Positions 6,139-14,043 of a stretch of DNA of 24,602 bases are shown piece by piece (within the stretch, counting starts at the first letter, position 1; each line of letters begins with the position of its first letter). Source of the DNA: CAWULT01 sp963923455 (GTDB lineage Bacteria; Acidobacteriota; Vicinamibacteria; Vicinamibacterales; UBA2999); the NCBI GenBank assembly GCA_963923455.1, contig CAWULT010000067.1:1-24602 (forward strand), given 5' to 3'. The notes under the pieces were generated by a model. That model was not told the DNA's origin and made no database searches. It saw only the letters and a list, made by a program, of their open reading frames with translations. The position numbers and the translations under genes were made by a program.

Positions 6139-7422
6139 GTGAAGCCCGTACGCATCACCCTCGGACGCGCCCACACCATCGCCGCCTTCGCCATGGACGA
6201 GGCGCGACGCACGGGCATCCCCGCGGCCTCGCTGCTGCCCCTCGGGAGCCTGCGCCGCTATGCGCCGGATATCGGCGATGTCTCCCTGCTCGCCGTCGCC
6301 CCGCGCGACGTCCACGCGGACGTCCTGCGCGGCTTCGAGCGCCTCGGCCGCACGGGTGCGCCGTCGCAGAAGACGGCCACCACCCTGACGGCGATCACCG
6401 CCAAGGGCCCGCTGACGATCCATGTCGCCACGCCGGAAGATGCCGGCGCCGCGCTGGCCTGGCACACGGGCTCTCGTGCCCACACCGAGCGTCTGATGGC
6501 CCGGGCCGGGCGACTGGGCCTCCGCTTCGCCGACGGCAGGCTGACGCGCGCGGCCGCCCCGGTGGACTGCCCGGACGAAGGCGCGCTCTACGCCGCGCTC
6601 GAGCTCCCCTACATTCCCGCCGAACTGCGGGAGGACGGCAGTGAGGTGGATGCCGCCGAGCGCGGCACGCTGCCCAGGCTGGTCTCCAGTCTCGACATCC
6701 GCGGCGACCTCCACATGCACACCACGTGGAGCGACGGCCGCGACTCGGTGCGGCGGATGATCCACGCGTCACAGGCGCTCGGCTACGACTACATCGCCAT
6801 CACCGACCACTCGCAGCGGGCCCGGGCGTCACGCGCCCTGGCCGCCGACGACATTCCGCGCCAGCGCAAGGAGATCGACGATGCGCGCGCGCGCCTCGGC
6901 GGCCTGCCGGTGCTGCACGGCATCGAGGTCGACATCATGCCGGACGGCTCGCTCGACTTCCCCGACGAGGTGCTCGCGCAGTTCGACATCGTGCTCGCGT
7001 CGCTGCACGACGACGCCGGCCATGACGGCCCGCGGCTGACCGATCGCTACCTGCGGGCCATCGAGCATCCCCTGGTGAACGTGATCACCCACCCCGCGCA
7101 CCGGCGGCCGGGCGACTCGCCCGGCTACGCTGTCGACTTCGGACGGCTGTTCGAGGCGGCGGCCCGCACGGGGACGGCCATGGAGGTGGACGGCGCCCCG
7201 GGCCACCTCGACATGGACGGGGCCCTGGCCCGCCGGGCCGCAGCGGCGGGAGTCACGATCGCCGTCGACAGCGACAGCCACCGTTACGAGTCGCTCGGCC
7301 AGCAGATGCTGTTCGGCATCGGCACGGCCCGGCGCGGCTGGGTGGAGCCGAGCCACGTCCTGAACACTCGCCACCTCGACGACGTCCGCGCGTTCGTCGC
7401 GCGCAAGCGCGGCCGGCGCTGA
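6139..7422 (+). CDS. PHP-domain phosphoesterase, polymerase-dead PolX paralogue
   Basis: The 427-residue protein is homologous along its length to the second half of the PolX encoded at 18596-20317. Residues 33-140 match the PolX palm (PLGSLRR at 34-40, then TGSRAHTERL). However, the DxD metal site of PolX is DVS here (47-49) and the third catalytic Asp region reads LTIHV. The N-terminal helix-hairpin-helix DNA-binding part is absent. The C-terminal PHP domain (about 188-420) looks complete: DLHMHTTWSDG, ITDHSQ, GIEVDI, ASLHDD, THPAH and DSDSH give the usual His/Asp/Glu metal ligands. It is therefore probably a metal-dependent phosphoesterase or nuclease without polymerase activity. The start is GTG 6139; an upstream gap of 103 bp shows no clear promoter. 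Confidence 0.9.
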   Translation: MKPVRITLGRAHTIAAFAMDEARRTGIPAASLLPLGSLRRYAPDIGDVSLLAVAPRDVHADVLRGFERLGRTGAPSQKTATTLTAITAKGPLTIHVATPEDAGAALAWHTGSRAHTERLMARAGRLGLRFADGRLTRAAAPVDCPDEGALYAALELPYIPAELREDGSEVDAAERGTLPRLVSSLDIRGDLHMHTTWSDGRDSVRRMIHASQALGYDYIAITDHSQRARASRALAADDIPRQRKEIDDARARLGGLPVLHGIEVDIMPDGSLDFPDEVLAQFDIVLASLHDDAGHDGPRLTDRYLRAIEHPLVNVITHPAHRRPGDSPGYAVDFGRLFEAAARTGTAMEVDGAPGHLDMDGALARRAAAAGVTIAVDSDSHRYESLGQQMLFGIGTARRGWVEPSHVLNTRHLDDVRAFVARKRGRR

Positions 7423-7441
7423 AGTCACCGGGGCGGCCAGG

Positions 7442-7467
7442 GGCCGACGGGCCCGGACGGGTCGGCC
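7442..7467 (+). terminator. Weak hairpin after the PHP gene
   Basis: GGCCGAC (7442-7448) and GTCGGCC (7461-7467) form a 7-bp stem with a 12-nt GC-rich loop, 20 nt after the PHP gene stop and before the lolA promoter-like site. There is no T-run. Confidence 0.3.
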
Positions 7468-7477
7468 AGGGCGTGCG

Positions 7478-7486
7478 TGCTATCGT
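7478..7486 (+). promoter_or_regulatory. Candidate extended -10 for lolA
   Basis: TGCTATCGT resembles an extended -10 (TGn plus TATCGT). Its position would give a leader of about 25 nt containing a GGGGGTGG ribosome site before the lolA ATG. The hexamer matches the consensus at only 4 of 6 bases. Confidence 0.35.
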
Positions 7487-7517
7487 TGTACCAGCCGGCC
7501 AACCGGGGGTGGCCACC

Positions 7518-8180
7518 ATGTCGCGACTCCTCCTCCTGATCGCCGCGTTCGGGCTGGGCGCCAGCGTTGCGGCGGCGCTGGCCCAGGCGCCCCAGAACGC
7601 CGACGCCGTCGCCCGCGCACTGCAGCACCACTACGCGGGGGTGCGCGACTTCTCGGCGGAATTCACGCACACGTACAAAGGCGGCGTCCTGCGCACGCAG
7701 ACCCGCGAGCAGGGCACCGTCAAGGTCAAGAAGCCGGGACGGATGCGCTGGGTGTACACGACGCCCGAGCGGAAGGAGTTCGTCTCCGACGGACGGAAGA
7801 TCTACTCCTACATTCCTGCCGACCGCCAGGTCATCGTCGGAGCCGTGCCCCCCGACGATCAGGCGTCCTCTCCAGCCCTGTTCCTCGCCGGCAAGGGCGA
7901 CATCACGCGCGACTTCGTGGCCACCGGCGCCGAGAGCACCGTGCCGGGCACGATCGCCGTCAAGCTGACTCCCAGGCGCCCCGAACCGGAGTACGACTAC
8001 CTGGTCGTCAGCGCAGACCCGGTCACCTTCCAGATCCGGGCCCTGACCACCAGGGATCGGCAGGGTGGAGAATCCACGCTGCTGCTGACGAAACTGAAGG
8101 AAAATCAGGGCATCTCCGATAAAGAGTTCGGATTCGTCATTCCCCGCGGCGTGGATGTCAGTGACAACACACGTAACTGA
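7518..8180 (+). CDS. lolA: Outer-membrane lipoprotein carrier protein LolA-like
   Basis: LolA shuttles lipoproteins through the periplasm from the LolCDE transporter to the outer membrane. The 220-residue product has a Sec signal (MSRLLLLIAAFGLGAS, cleavage probable after ALA before QAPQ). The LolA-like beta fold follows: DFSAEFTHTY, then KVKKPGRMRWVY, EFVSDGRKIYSYIP, and a C-terminal half with FQIRALTTRDRQGGES. The ATG at 7518 puts the signal at the N-terminus and has GGGGGTGG a few bases upstream; the frame is open to 7473 but that would bury the signal. The 3' end overlaps the secretin gene by 26 nt, so the two are probably cotranscribed and coupled. Confidence 0.88.
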   Translation: MSRLLLLIAAFGLGASVAAALAQAPQNADAVARALQHHYAGVRDFSAEFTHTYKGGVLRTQTREQGTVKVKKPGRMRWVYTTPERKEFVSDGRKIYSYIPADRQVIVGAVPPDDQASSPALFLAGKGDITRDFVATGAESTVPGTIAVKLTPRRPEPEYDYLVVSADPVTFQIRALTTRDRQGGESTLLLTKLKENQGISDKEFGFVIPRGVDVSDNTRN

Positions 8181-9990
8181 GCGTATTTCCGTGATCCTGG
8201 CGCTTGCCCTGGCGGCGTCGGCCTGCGCCAGCGGCGGCGCGCTGCGCGCCGGCCAGCAGGCCGAGCAGCTGCAGGACTACGACAAGGCCGTCGTCGAGTA
8301 CACCCGTGCCCTGCGGAGCCAGCCCAGCAGCAAGGACGCCCGGCTGGCCCTGGACCGAGTGAAGTTGCGGGCCGCGCTCGACCACTTCAACCGCGGCCGT
8401 CGTCTGGCCAGCAGCGGCCGCCTCGACGAAGCCGTCGTGGAGTTGCAGCTGGCCGCGGAGCTGAACCCGGCGAGCGCCGACATCCAGGACGCGCTGACCA
8501 ACGCCCGCACGCAGCTGCGAAACAAGGTAGCCGTTGCCCGCGAGGGCAAGACCCAGCTCGAGACCCTCATCGAACGCTCGCGCGAGCTGGCCCCCGCCGG
8601 GCGCGAGCTGCCGGCCGACGCCAAGCTGCCGGCGAACCTGACGTTCCGGGACGCAGGGACCCGTGACATCTACACGGCGCTCGCCCGCTTCGCCAACGTC
8701 AACGTGGTCTTCGACCCGCAGTTCCGGGACCAGCCGCTGACGATCGACCTGCGGAACGCGTCGCTCGAGGCGGCCCTGCAGGCCGTGTCGGCGACGTCAC
8801 GGAACTTCTACCGGATCACCGCACCCCGAACGATCACCGTGATCCCGGACACCGCGGCCAAGCGGCGGGAGTACGAGGAAGAGGTCCTGCAGACCTTCTA
8901 CCTGAGCAACGCGGACCTGAAGGAGACGGTGGACCTGCTCCGCATCGTGATCGACCTGCGGCGGCTGGCGCCGGTGGCCTCGACCAACGCGATCACGATC
9001 AAGGACACGCCCGAACGGCTCGCCGCGGCCGGCCGCGTGATTGCGGCGATCGACAAGGCCCGGCCCGAGGTCGTGATCGACGTCGAGCTGCTCGAGGTGG
9101 ATCGGACCCGGCTGCGCGAATACGGGCTCCAGATCGCGTCCCCGGGGTCCTCCGGCATCGACGGCGCCGCCGACGTCAACCGCGACACGTTGACGCTGCG
9201 GGACCTGCGGAACCTCACGCAGTCCAACGTCTACCTGACGAACCTCCCGGGGCTGTTCTACAGGCTGCTGAAGCAGGACAGCAACACCCGGACGCTGGCC
9301 AATCCGCAGCTCCGGACGTCCGAGGGCGTGCCGGCGCAGGCCAAGTTCGGCGAACGGGTGCCCATCCCGGTGACGACCTTCTCGCCCATCGCCACCGGCG
9401 GCGTCGCGCAGCAGCCCATCACGTCCTTCAACTACGAGAACATCGGCGTCAACATCGACATCACGCCGCGGACCCACCACGACGACGAGGTGACGCTCGC
9501 GCTGAAGATCGAGGTCAGCAGCATCTCGGGCACCGGCTACGGCGGCCTGCCGACCTTCGGCAACCGCGCCATCAACACGGTGATCCGGCTCCGCGACGGG
9601 GAGACCAACCTGCTGGCAGGCCTCATCCGCGACGACGAGCGCCGCGTGCTGAGCGGCGTCCCTGGGCTGAGCGACCTGCCCATCCTCGGCCGCCTGTTCG
9701 CGCACTCCAAGCGCGAGACGCAGGAGACCGACATCGTGATGACCCTGACGCCGCGCATCGTGCGGGTGCTGGACCTGAACGAGGAGGACCTCCGGCCGTT
9801 CCGGGTCGGCCGCGACGGAGAGGCCGCCGGGGGCTTCAACCTCGAGCTGCCGTTGCCTGCCGCCGAAACCCCCGCGCCCGGTGCGGCGCCGGGCGCGCAA
9901 CCGCAGCCGGCGGCCCCGCGGCAGGCGCCACCTGCCGGGGCCGCGCCGATTCTGCCGCCACCGGCGCCCGTACCACCACCGGCCCGGTAG
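8155..9990 (+). CDS. Lipoprotein secretin with N-terminal TPR (GspD/PilQ superfamily)
   Basis: Secretins form large outer-membrane channels for type II secretion, type IV pili and similar machines. The 611-residue protein has a lipoprotein signal (ISVILALALAASAC, lipid-bearing Cys24). Two TPR-like units follow at about 35-68 and 74-118. Next come an N0/STN-like domain (about 163-230) and one N1-like domain (about 244-310). The secretin channel domain runs from about 310 to 545 and contains the signature VPGLSDLPILGRLF before DIVMTLTPRIV. It ends in a Pro/Ala-rich tail. Start ATG 8155 lies inside lolA; GTG 8161 is an alternative. No other secretion or pilus gene is nearby, so the machine it serves is unknown. 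The upstream lolA could deliver this lipoprotein. Confidence 0.9.
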   Translation: MSVTTHVTERISVILALALAASACASGGALRAGQQAEQLQDYDKAVVEYTRALRSQPSSKDARLALDRVKLRAALDHFNRGRRLASSGRLDEAVVELQLAAELNPASADIQDALTNARTQLRNKVAVAREGKTQLETLIERSRELAPAGRELPADAKLPANLTFRDAGTRDIYTALARFANVNVVFDPQFRDQPLTIDLRNASLEAALQAVSATSRNFYRITAPRTITVIPDTAAKRREYEEEVLQTFYLSNADLKETVDLLRIVIDLRRLAPVASTNAITIKDTPERLAAAGRVIAAIDKARPEVVIDVELLEVDRTRLREYGLQIASPGSSGIDGAADVNRDTLTLRDLRNLTQSNVYLTNLPGLFYRLLKQDSNTRTLANPQLRTSEGVPAQAKFGERVPIPVTTFSPIATGGVAQQPITSFNYENIGVNIDITPRTHHDDEVTLALKIEVSSISGTGYGGLPTFGNRAINTVIRLRDGETNLLAGLIRDDERRVLSGVPGLSDLPILGRLFAHSKRETQETDIVMTLTPRIVRVLDLNEEDLRPFRVGRDGEAAGGFNLELPLPAAETPAPGAAPGAQPQPAAPRQAPPAGAAPILPPPAPVPPPAR

Positions 9991-10011
9991 GCTCCGCGCC
10001 GCCGGCGCCCC

Positions 10012-11271
10012 CTACTCGATCTTCTGGACGCGCGCGCCCAGCATCTTCAACCGCTCGACGAGCTGGCTGTAGCCGCGCTCCACCGTCTCGAGCGTGGTCA
10101 CCTGCGTCATGCCGTCGGCGGCCAGGCCCGCCGCGATGAGCGACATGCCCGAGCGCAGATCGCGGCTGTCGAGCGTACGCCCGCCGCGCAGCCTCGTGGG
10201 ACCGGTCACGATGATGCGATGCGCGTCGGCGAGGAACAGGTCCGCGCCCATCCCGCTCATCTGTTCGAGGGCGAACAACCGCAGCTCGTACATCCAGTCG
10301 TGCACGAGCGTCCGGCCCTCCGCCTGCGTGGCCAGCACCGTGACCAGGCTGACGAGGTCGCTCGGAAACGACGGCCACAGGCCCGTCGTGATCTTGCGCA
10401 GCGCCTTCGGCCGTGACGGCTTCACCTCGAACACGCCGTCTCGCATGCCGCACGCGATGTTCATGCGCTTCAGCACCGCCTCGACCACCTCGATGTCCTC
10501 ATCCCGGACGCCCTCGATGGCCATTTCGCCGCCGGTGATCGCCCCGACGACGGCCCAGCTGCCGGCCTCGATGTAGTCGCCGCCCAGGCGGTGCTCGGCG
10601 CCCCGCAACCGCGAGACGCCCTCGACGCGGATCCGCGACGAGCCGATGCCCGAGACGTCCGCCCCCATCTTGGCGAGGAACTGGCACAGTTCGACGACGT
10701 GCGGCTCGGTCGCCGCGTGACGGATCTCGGTGACGCCGCGCGCGCCCGCCGCCGCCAGCAGCGCCGTCTCCGTGCCCGTCACCGACGCCTCGTAGAGATA
10801 CATCGACGCGCCGGTCAGGCCGTCGGGAGCCTCGAGCACGTGGTCGAGCCCTTCGTGGTACCGCGCGCCGAGTGCGATGAGCGCCTCGAGGTGTGTCGAG
10901 ATGGTCCGGCGCGCCGGAAAGTCGCCGCCGGGCGGCGCGATGTGCGCGCGCCCCGTCCGCGCCAGCAGCGGCCCGAGCAGCAGCACCGATCCCCGCAGGC
11001 GCCCGACCAGCCCCCGATCGGGCTCGTGCGTCTTGAGGGCTCCGGACCGGATGCGCAGCGTGGTCGTGCCGATGCCCTGCACGTCCGCCCCCAGGTCCGA
11101 CAGCAGCCGCGCCATCACCTCCACGTCGCCGATGCGGGGCACGTTGGTCAGCACGCACTCGTCGTCGGTCAGCAGGCAGGCCGCCAGCAGCGGCAGCGCG
11201 GCGTTCTTGTTGCCCCCGACCGCCAGCCGGCCCTCGAGCCGGTGGCCACCCTCGATCAGCAATGTCGACAT
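10012..11271 (-). CDS. murA: UDP-N-acetylglucosamine 1-carboxyvinyltransferase (MurA), Asp-type active site
   Basis: MurA transfers enolpyruvate from PEP to UDP-GlcNAc, the first step of peptidoglycan precursor synthesis. The 419-residue length is normal. Visible landmarks are GGNKNAALPLLAA (Lys22, Asn23), the active-site loop PPGGDFPARRTISTHL, a LWPSFPSDLVSL segment (the substrate Asp), and DLRSGMSLIAAG (the Arg of family position 397). The loop Cys of E. coli MurA (Cys115) aligns with Asp117. Asp there is known from naturally fosfomycin-insensitive MurA proteins. The ATG at 11271 overlaps the murB stop by one base (TGATG). It is the last gene of the operon and converges on the secretin gene with a 21-bp gap. 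Confidence 0.95.
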   Translation of the reverse strand: MSTLLIEGGHRLEGRLAVGGNKNAALPLLAACLLTDDECVLTNVPRIGDVEVMARLLSDLGADVQGIGTTTLRIRSGALKTHEPDRGLVGRLRGSVLLLGPLLARTGRAHIAPPGGDFPARRTISTHLEALIALGARYHEGLDHVLEAPDGLTGASMYLYEASVTGTETALLAAAGARGVTEIRHAATEPHVVELCQFLAKMGADVSGIGSSRIRVEGVSRLRGAEHRLGGDYIEAGSWAVVGAITGGEMAIEGVRDEDIEVVEAVLKRMNIACGMRDGVFEVKPSRPKALRKITTGLWPSFPSDLVSLVTVLATQAEGRTLVHDWMYELRLFALEQMSGMGADLFLADAHRIIVTGPTRLRGGRTLDSRDLRSGMSLIAAGLAADGMTQVTTLETVERGYSQLVERLKMLGARVQKIE

Positions 11272-12374
11272 CAGTCCTCAGCCCCCTGCAGGTATGACAC
11301 GTCGGCGTCGGGCCCGAAGCCCACGCACACGGGTTCGGCGCACAACGAGACGCCCCAGCGCTCACGGACCGTCCGCTTGATGTGGACGGCCAGGCGCAGG
11401 ATGTCGCGCGCCGTCGCCCCGCCGGCGTTGACGAGGGCCAGCGTGTGACGGGTCGAGATCGCGGCCCGGCCGTCACGATGGCCCCGCGCGAAGCCGGCCC
11501 GCTCGATGAGCCACGCGGCGGGTATCTTCACCCGCCCGTCCGGCAACGCGAAGGCCGGCACGGCCGTGCCGGCCGCCGCGGCCACGCGCTGGTGCAGGGC
11601 CCGATCGACGACGGGATTCATGAAGAACGAGCCGACGCTGCGCGTGTCGGGATCGGACGCGTCGACGACCATGCCCTTCCGGCGCCGGACCTCGAGCACG
11701 GCTCGACGGACGTCGGCGGCGGTGGCCGACACGACGCCGGCCCGGGCGAGCGCCTCGCGCACGTCGGGATACGCCGGCGCCGCCAGCTCGCCGCGCAGCG
11801 CGTAGGTGACGTCGCAGATGACGAATCGCCCGCGATCCACCGTCTTGAAGCGGCTGGTCCGGTACGCGAACCCGCAGTCCGCTGCCCCGAACGTCGTCAG
11901 GGCCCCCGTGGTGCGATCGAACGCGGTGACGGCGCGGATCGTGTCGGACACCTCCTGCCCATAGGCGCCGACGTTCTGGATGGGCGTCCCTCCGACGCTG
12001 CCAGGGATGCCGGACAGGCATTCGATGCCGTGCCAGCCGCGCGCCACGGCACCCGCCACGACGTCGTCCCACGGCTCACCCGCCGCGGCCTTGACCAGGC
12101 GGTCGTCGCCACTGGCCCGCCACTGCGTCCCGGCCATGGCCATCCGCAGCACGAGCGCGTCGATGCCCGTGTCGGCGATCACCAGATTGCTGCCCCCACC
12201 CAGCACGAAGAGGTCGAGACCGCGCACCGCGGCCCAGGCCGCGTACGCGGCCACGTCCTCCGCGCGTGTCGCGTCGGCGAACCAGCGAGCCGGCCCGCCG
12301 ACCCCGAGCGTCGTGCAGGGCGCGAGCGGCACGCCGGCGCGCGGCTCCGCGGGCGGCGGGCTACCAGCCACCAC
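11271..12374 (-). CDS. murB: UDP-N-acetylenolpyruvoylglucosamine reductase
   Basis: MurB is the FAD- and NADPH-dependent reductase that converts enolpyruvyl-UDP-GlcNAc to UDP-MurNAc. The 367-residue protein has the FAD-binding signatures VLGGGSNLVI (58-66) and SGIPGSVGGTPIQNVGAYG (121-139), the YRTSRFK loop (171-177), the catalytic SVGSFFMNP (Ser249), and a late Glu in AEPVCVG. The presence of the YRxSxFK loop marks the type I (E. coli-like) form. Start: two adjacent GTG codons at 12374 and 12371 overlap the 3' end of the preceding oxoprolinase gene; the conserved region begins later, so either works. Coupling to the upstream and downstream genes is implied by both overlaps. Confidence 0.95.
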   Translation of the reverse strand: MVAGSPPPAEPRAGVPLAPCTTLGVGGPARWFADATRAEDVAAYAAWAAVRGLDLFVLGGGSNLVIADTGIDALVLRMAMAGTQWRASGDDRLVKAAAGEPWDDVVAGAVARGWHGIECLSGIPGSVGGTPIQNVGAYGQEVSDTIRAVTAFDRTTGALTTFGAADCGFAYRTSRFKTVDRGRFVICDVTYALRGELAAPAYPDVREALARAGVVSATAADVRRAVLEVRRRKGMVVDASDPDTRSVGSFFMNPVVDRALHQRVAAAAGTAVPAFALPDGRVKIPAAWLIERAGFARGHRDGRAAISTRHTLALVNAGGATARDILRLAVHIKRTVRERWGVSLCAEPVCVGFGPDADVSYLQGAED

Positions 12375-14043
12375 GCCCCGCCTCCTGCGCGCGCAGCGCC
12401 GCCAGCGCCTCCGAGCGGTCGCAGGCCTCGAATTCGATCCAGTCGCCCGGCGCGAGCTGTCCGAGCCGCGGCAGGTCGGCGCTGATCACGATGGCGATCT
12501 GCGGATAGCCGCCGGTGACGGCGCGATCGGCCATCAGCACGATCGGCTCGCCCGACGGCGGCACCTGAACGGCGCCGGTGAACGTCGCATCGGAAATCAT
12601 CTCGTCCTCGTGCGCGCGCCGCAGTGGCGCCGCGCCGGTCAGACGGTATCCCATGCGGTCCGACCGCGGCGAGATGGTGAAGCGCGCCCGCTGCAGGACG
12701 CCGAATGCGTCGGGGCCGAACCAGTCCTCCTGTGGCCCCGGCAACACCCGGACCCGGGCTCCGCCGGCGCCGAACCGGATCGCGGCCAGCGCCGGGACAC
12801 CGATCGTGCCGCCAGCCGCCACGCTCGCGCCCCCCAGCGGGAGGCGATCAGCCGCGCGCAGGGCGCCGCCCCCGAGCCCTCCGAGCCGCGCCAGGGCCAG
12901 CGTGGAGCGGCTTCCGAGCACCGGCGGCACGGCGATGCCGCCGTCGAACGCCACGTACGCCCGGGCCCGCAGCGGCCCACCCACGCGCAGCACGCTGCCA
13001 GCCCGCGCGGGCACGGCCGCGCCCGGCCGAAGCATGACGCCGTCGAGCGTTGCCTCGACCGACGGTCCCGCCACCGACACGATCGCTGGCTGCTCGAGCC
13101 GCACCGTGGGCCCCACGACGGTGGCTTCGAGCGTCGCGGCGTCGAGCGCGTTGCCGACGGCCGCGTTGGCCAGCCTGGCCGACACCAGGTCCATCGCGCC
13201 GCCAACGGGGACGCCAGCCGCCTGGTGGCCCCACCGGCCCGCGTCCTGCACGGTGGTGAACAGACCGGGATCGAGCACGGTCGCGGTGCGCGCGGCCGGC
13301 GCCCCGCCGGGCGCGTTCGTCGCGCGCGGCGCGGGCCCCTCCGCGGGCGTCCCGCCCGCCGGCTCCCCGGCGGGGGCACGCGCGGCGCGCAGCGCGGACG
13401 ATGGGACCGGCACGAATCGCACCGTGTCCCCCGCGGACAACAACGCCGGCGACGGCCGCTGCACGTCGAACAGCATGGCGTCCGTGCGGCCGATGATCCG
13501 CCATCCGCCCGGCGACGCCAGCGGATAGATCCCCGTCTGCCGCCCGGCCAATCCGACCGAGCCTGCCGGCACACGCGTCCTCGGCGTCGCAAGGCGCGGA
13601 GTCGCGATGGCAGCGTCGAGCAGGCCGAGATACGGAAACCCGGGCAGGAACCCGACCATGAACACCCGGTAATCAACGCCGGCGTGCCGCGCGATCACGT
13701 CGTCCGCGGTCAGGCCGTGTGCGGTCGCCACGTCGTCCAGGTCGGGCCCGTCCTCGCCGCCGTAGGCCACGGGCACCTCGATCCGACGTCCCGCCACCGG
13801 CACGGCGGCGTCGACGGACGCGACCACCAGACCGCGAACCGCCTCGACCGTGGTCCGCAGCGGGTCGAAGTGCACGGCCACGGTTCGGAACGTCGGCACG
13901 ACATCGCGAACCCCGGGGCTCCCGGCCGCGCGGATCGCGTGGGCGACGGCCACGGCCCGCGCGTTGATCGTCGGGTCGATCGACGCCTCCCACTCGACGA
14001 GCAGCGCCGCGTCGCCGGCCTCCCGGACCCGGGGAGGATTCAC
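12361..14043 (-). CDS. 5-oxoprolinase subunit B/C fusion (PxpB-PxpC; KipI-KipA type)
   Basis: PxpA, PxpB and PxpC together hydrolyse 5-oxoproline (pyroglutamate) to glutamate with ATP; B and C are the KipI- and KipA-type subunits. Here both are in one 560-residue chain. Residues 1-215 are the KipI/PxpB domain, with MVGFLPGFPYLG (129-140) and GRQTGIYPLASPGGWRIIGRT (168-187). Residues 216-254 form an Ala/Pro/Gly linker. From 255 on comes the KipA/PxpC domain, with VLDPGLFTTVQDAGRWGHQ and later SDRMGYRL and PSGEPIVLMADR. GTG 14043 overlaps the mpl stop as GTGA; the same frame is open upstream but only as a shadow of mpl. No PxpA gene is in the window. Its position inside a murein operon is unusual. 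Confidence 0.92.
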   Translation of the reverse strand: MNPPRVREAGDAALLVEWEASIDPTINARAVAVAHAIRAAGSPGVRDVVPTFRTVAVHFDPLRTTVEAVRGLVVASVDAAVPVAGRRIEVPVAYGGEDGPDLDDVATAHGLTADDVIARHAGVDYRVFMVGFLPGFPYLGLLDAAIATPRLATPRTRVPAGSVGLAGRQTGIYPLASPGGWRIIGRTDAMLFDVQRPSPALLSAGDTVRFVPVPSSALRAARAPAGEPAGGTPAEGPAPRATNAPGGAPAARTATVLDPGLFTTVQDAGRWGHQAAGVPVGGAMDLVSARLANAAVGNALDAATLEATVVGPTVRLEQPAIVSVAGPSVEATLDGVMLRPGAAVPARAGSVLRVGGPLRARAYVAFDGGIAVPPVLGSRSTLALARLGGLGGGALRAADRLPLGGASVAAGGTIGVPALAAIRFGAGGARVRVLPGPQEDWFGPDAFGVLQRARFTISPRSDRMGYRLTGAAPLRRAHEDEMISDATFTGAVQVPPSGEPIVLMADRAVTGGYPQIAIVISADLPRLGQLAPGDWIEFEACDRSEALAALRAQEAGRGGW

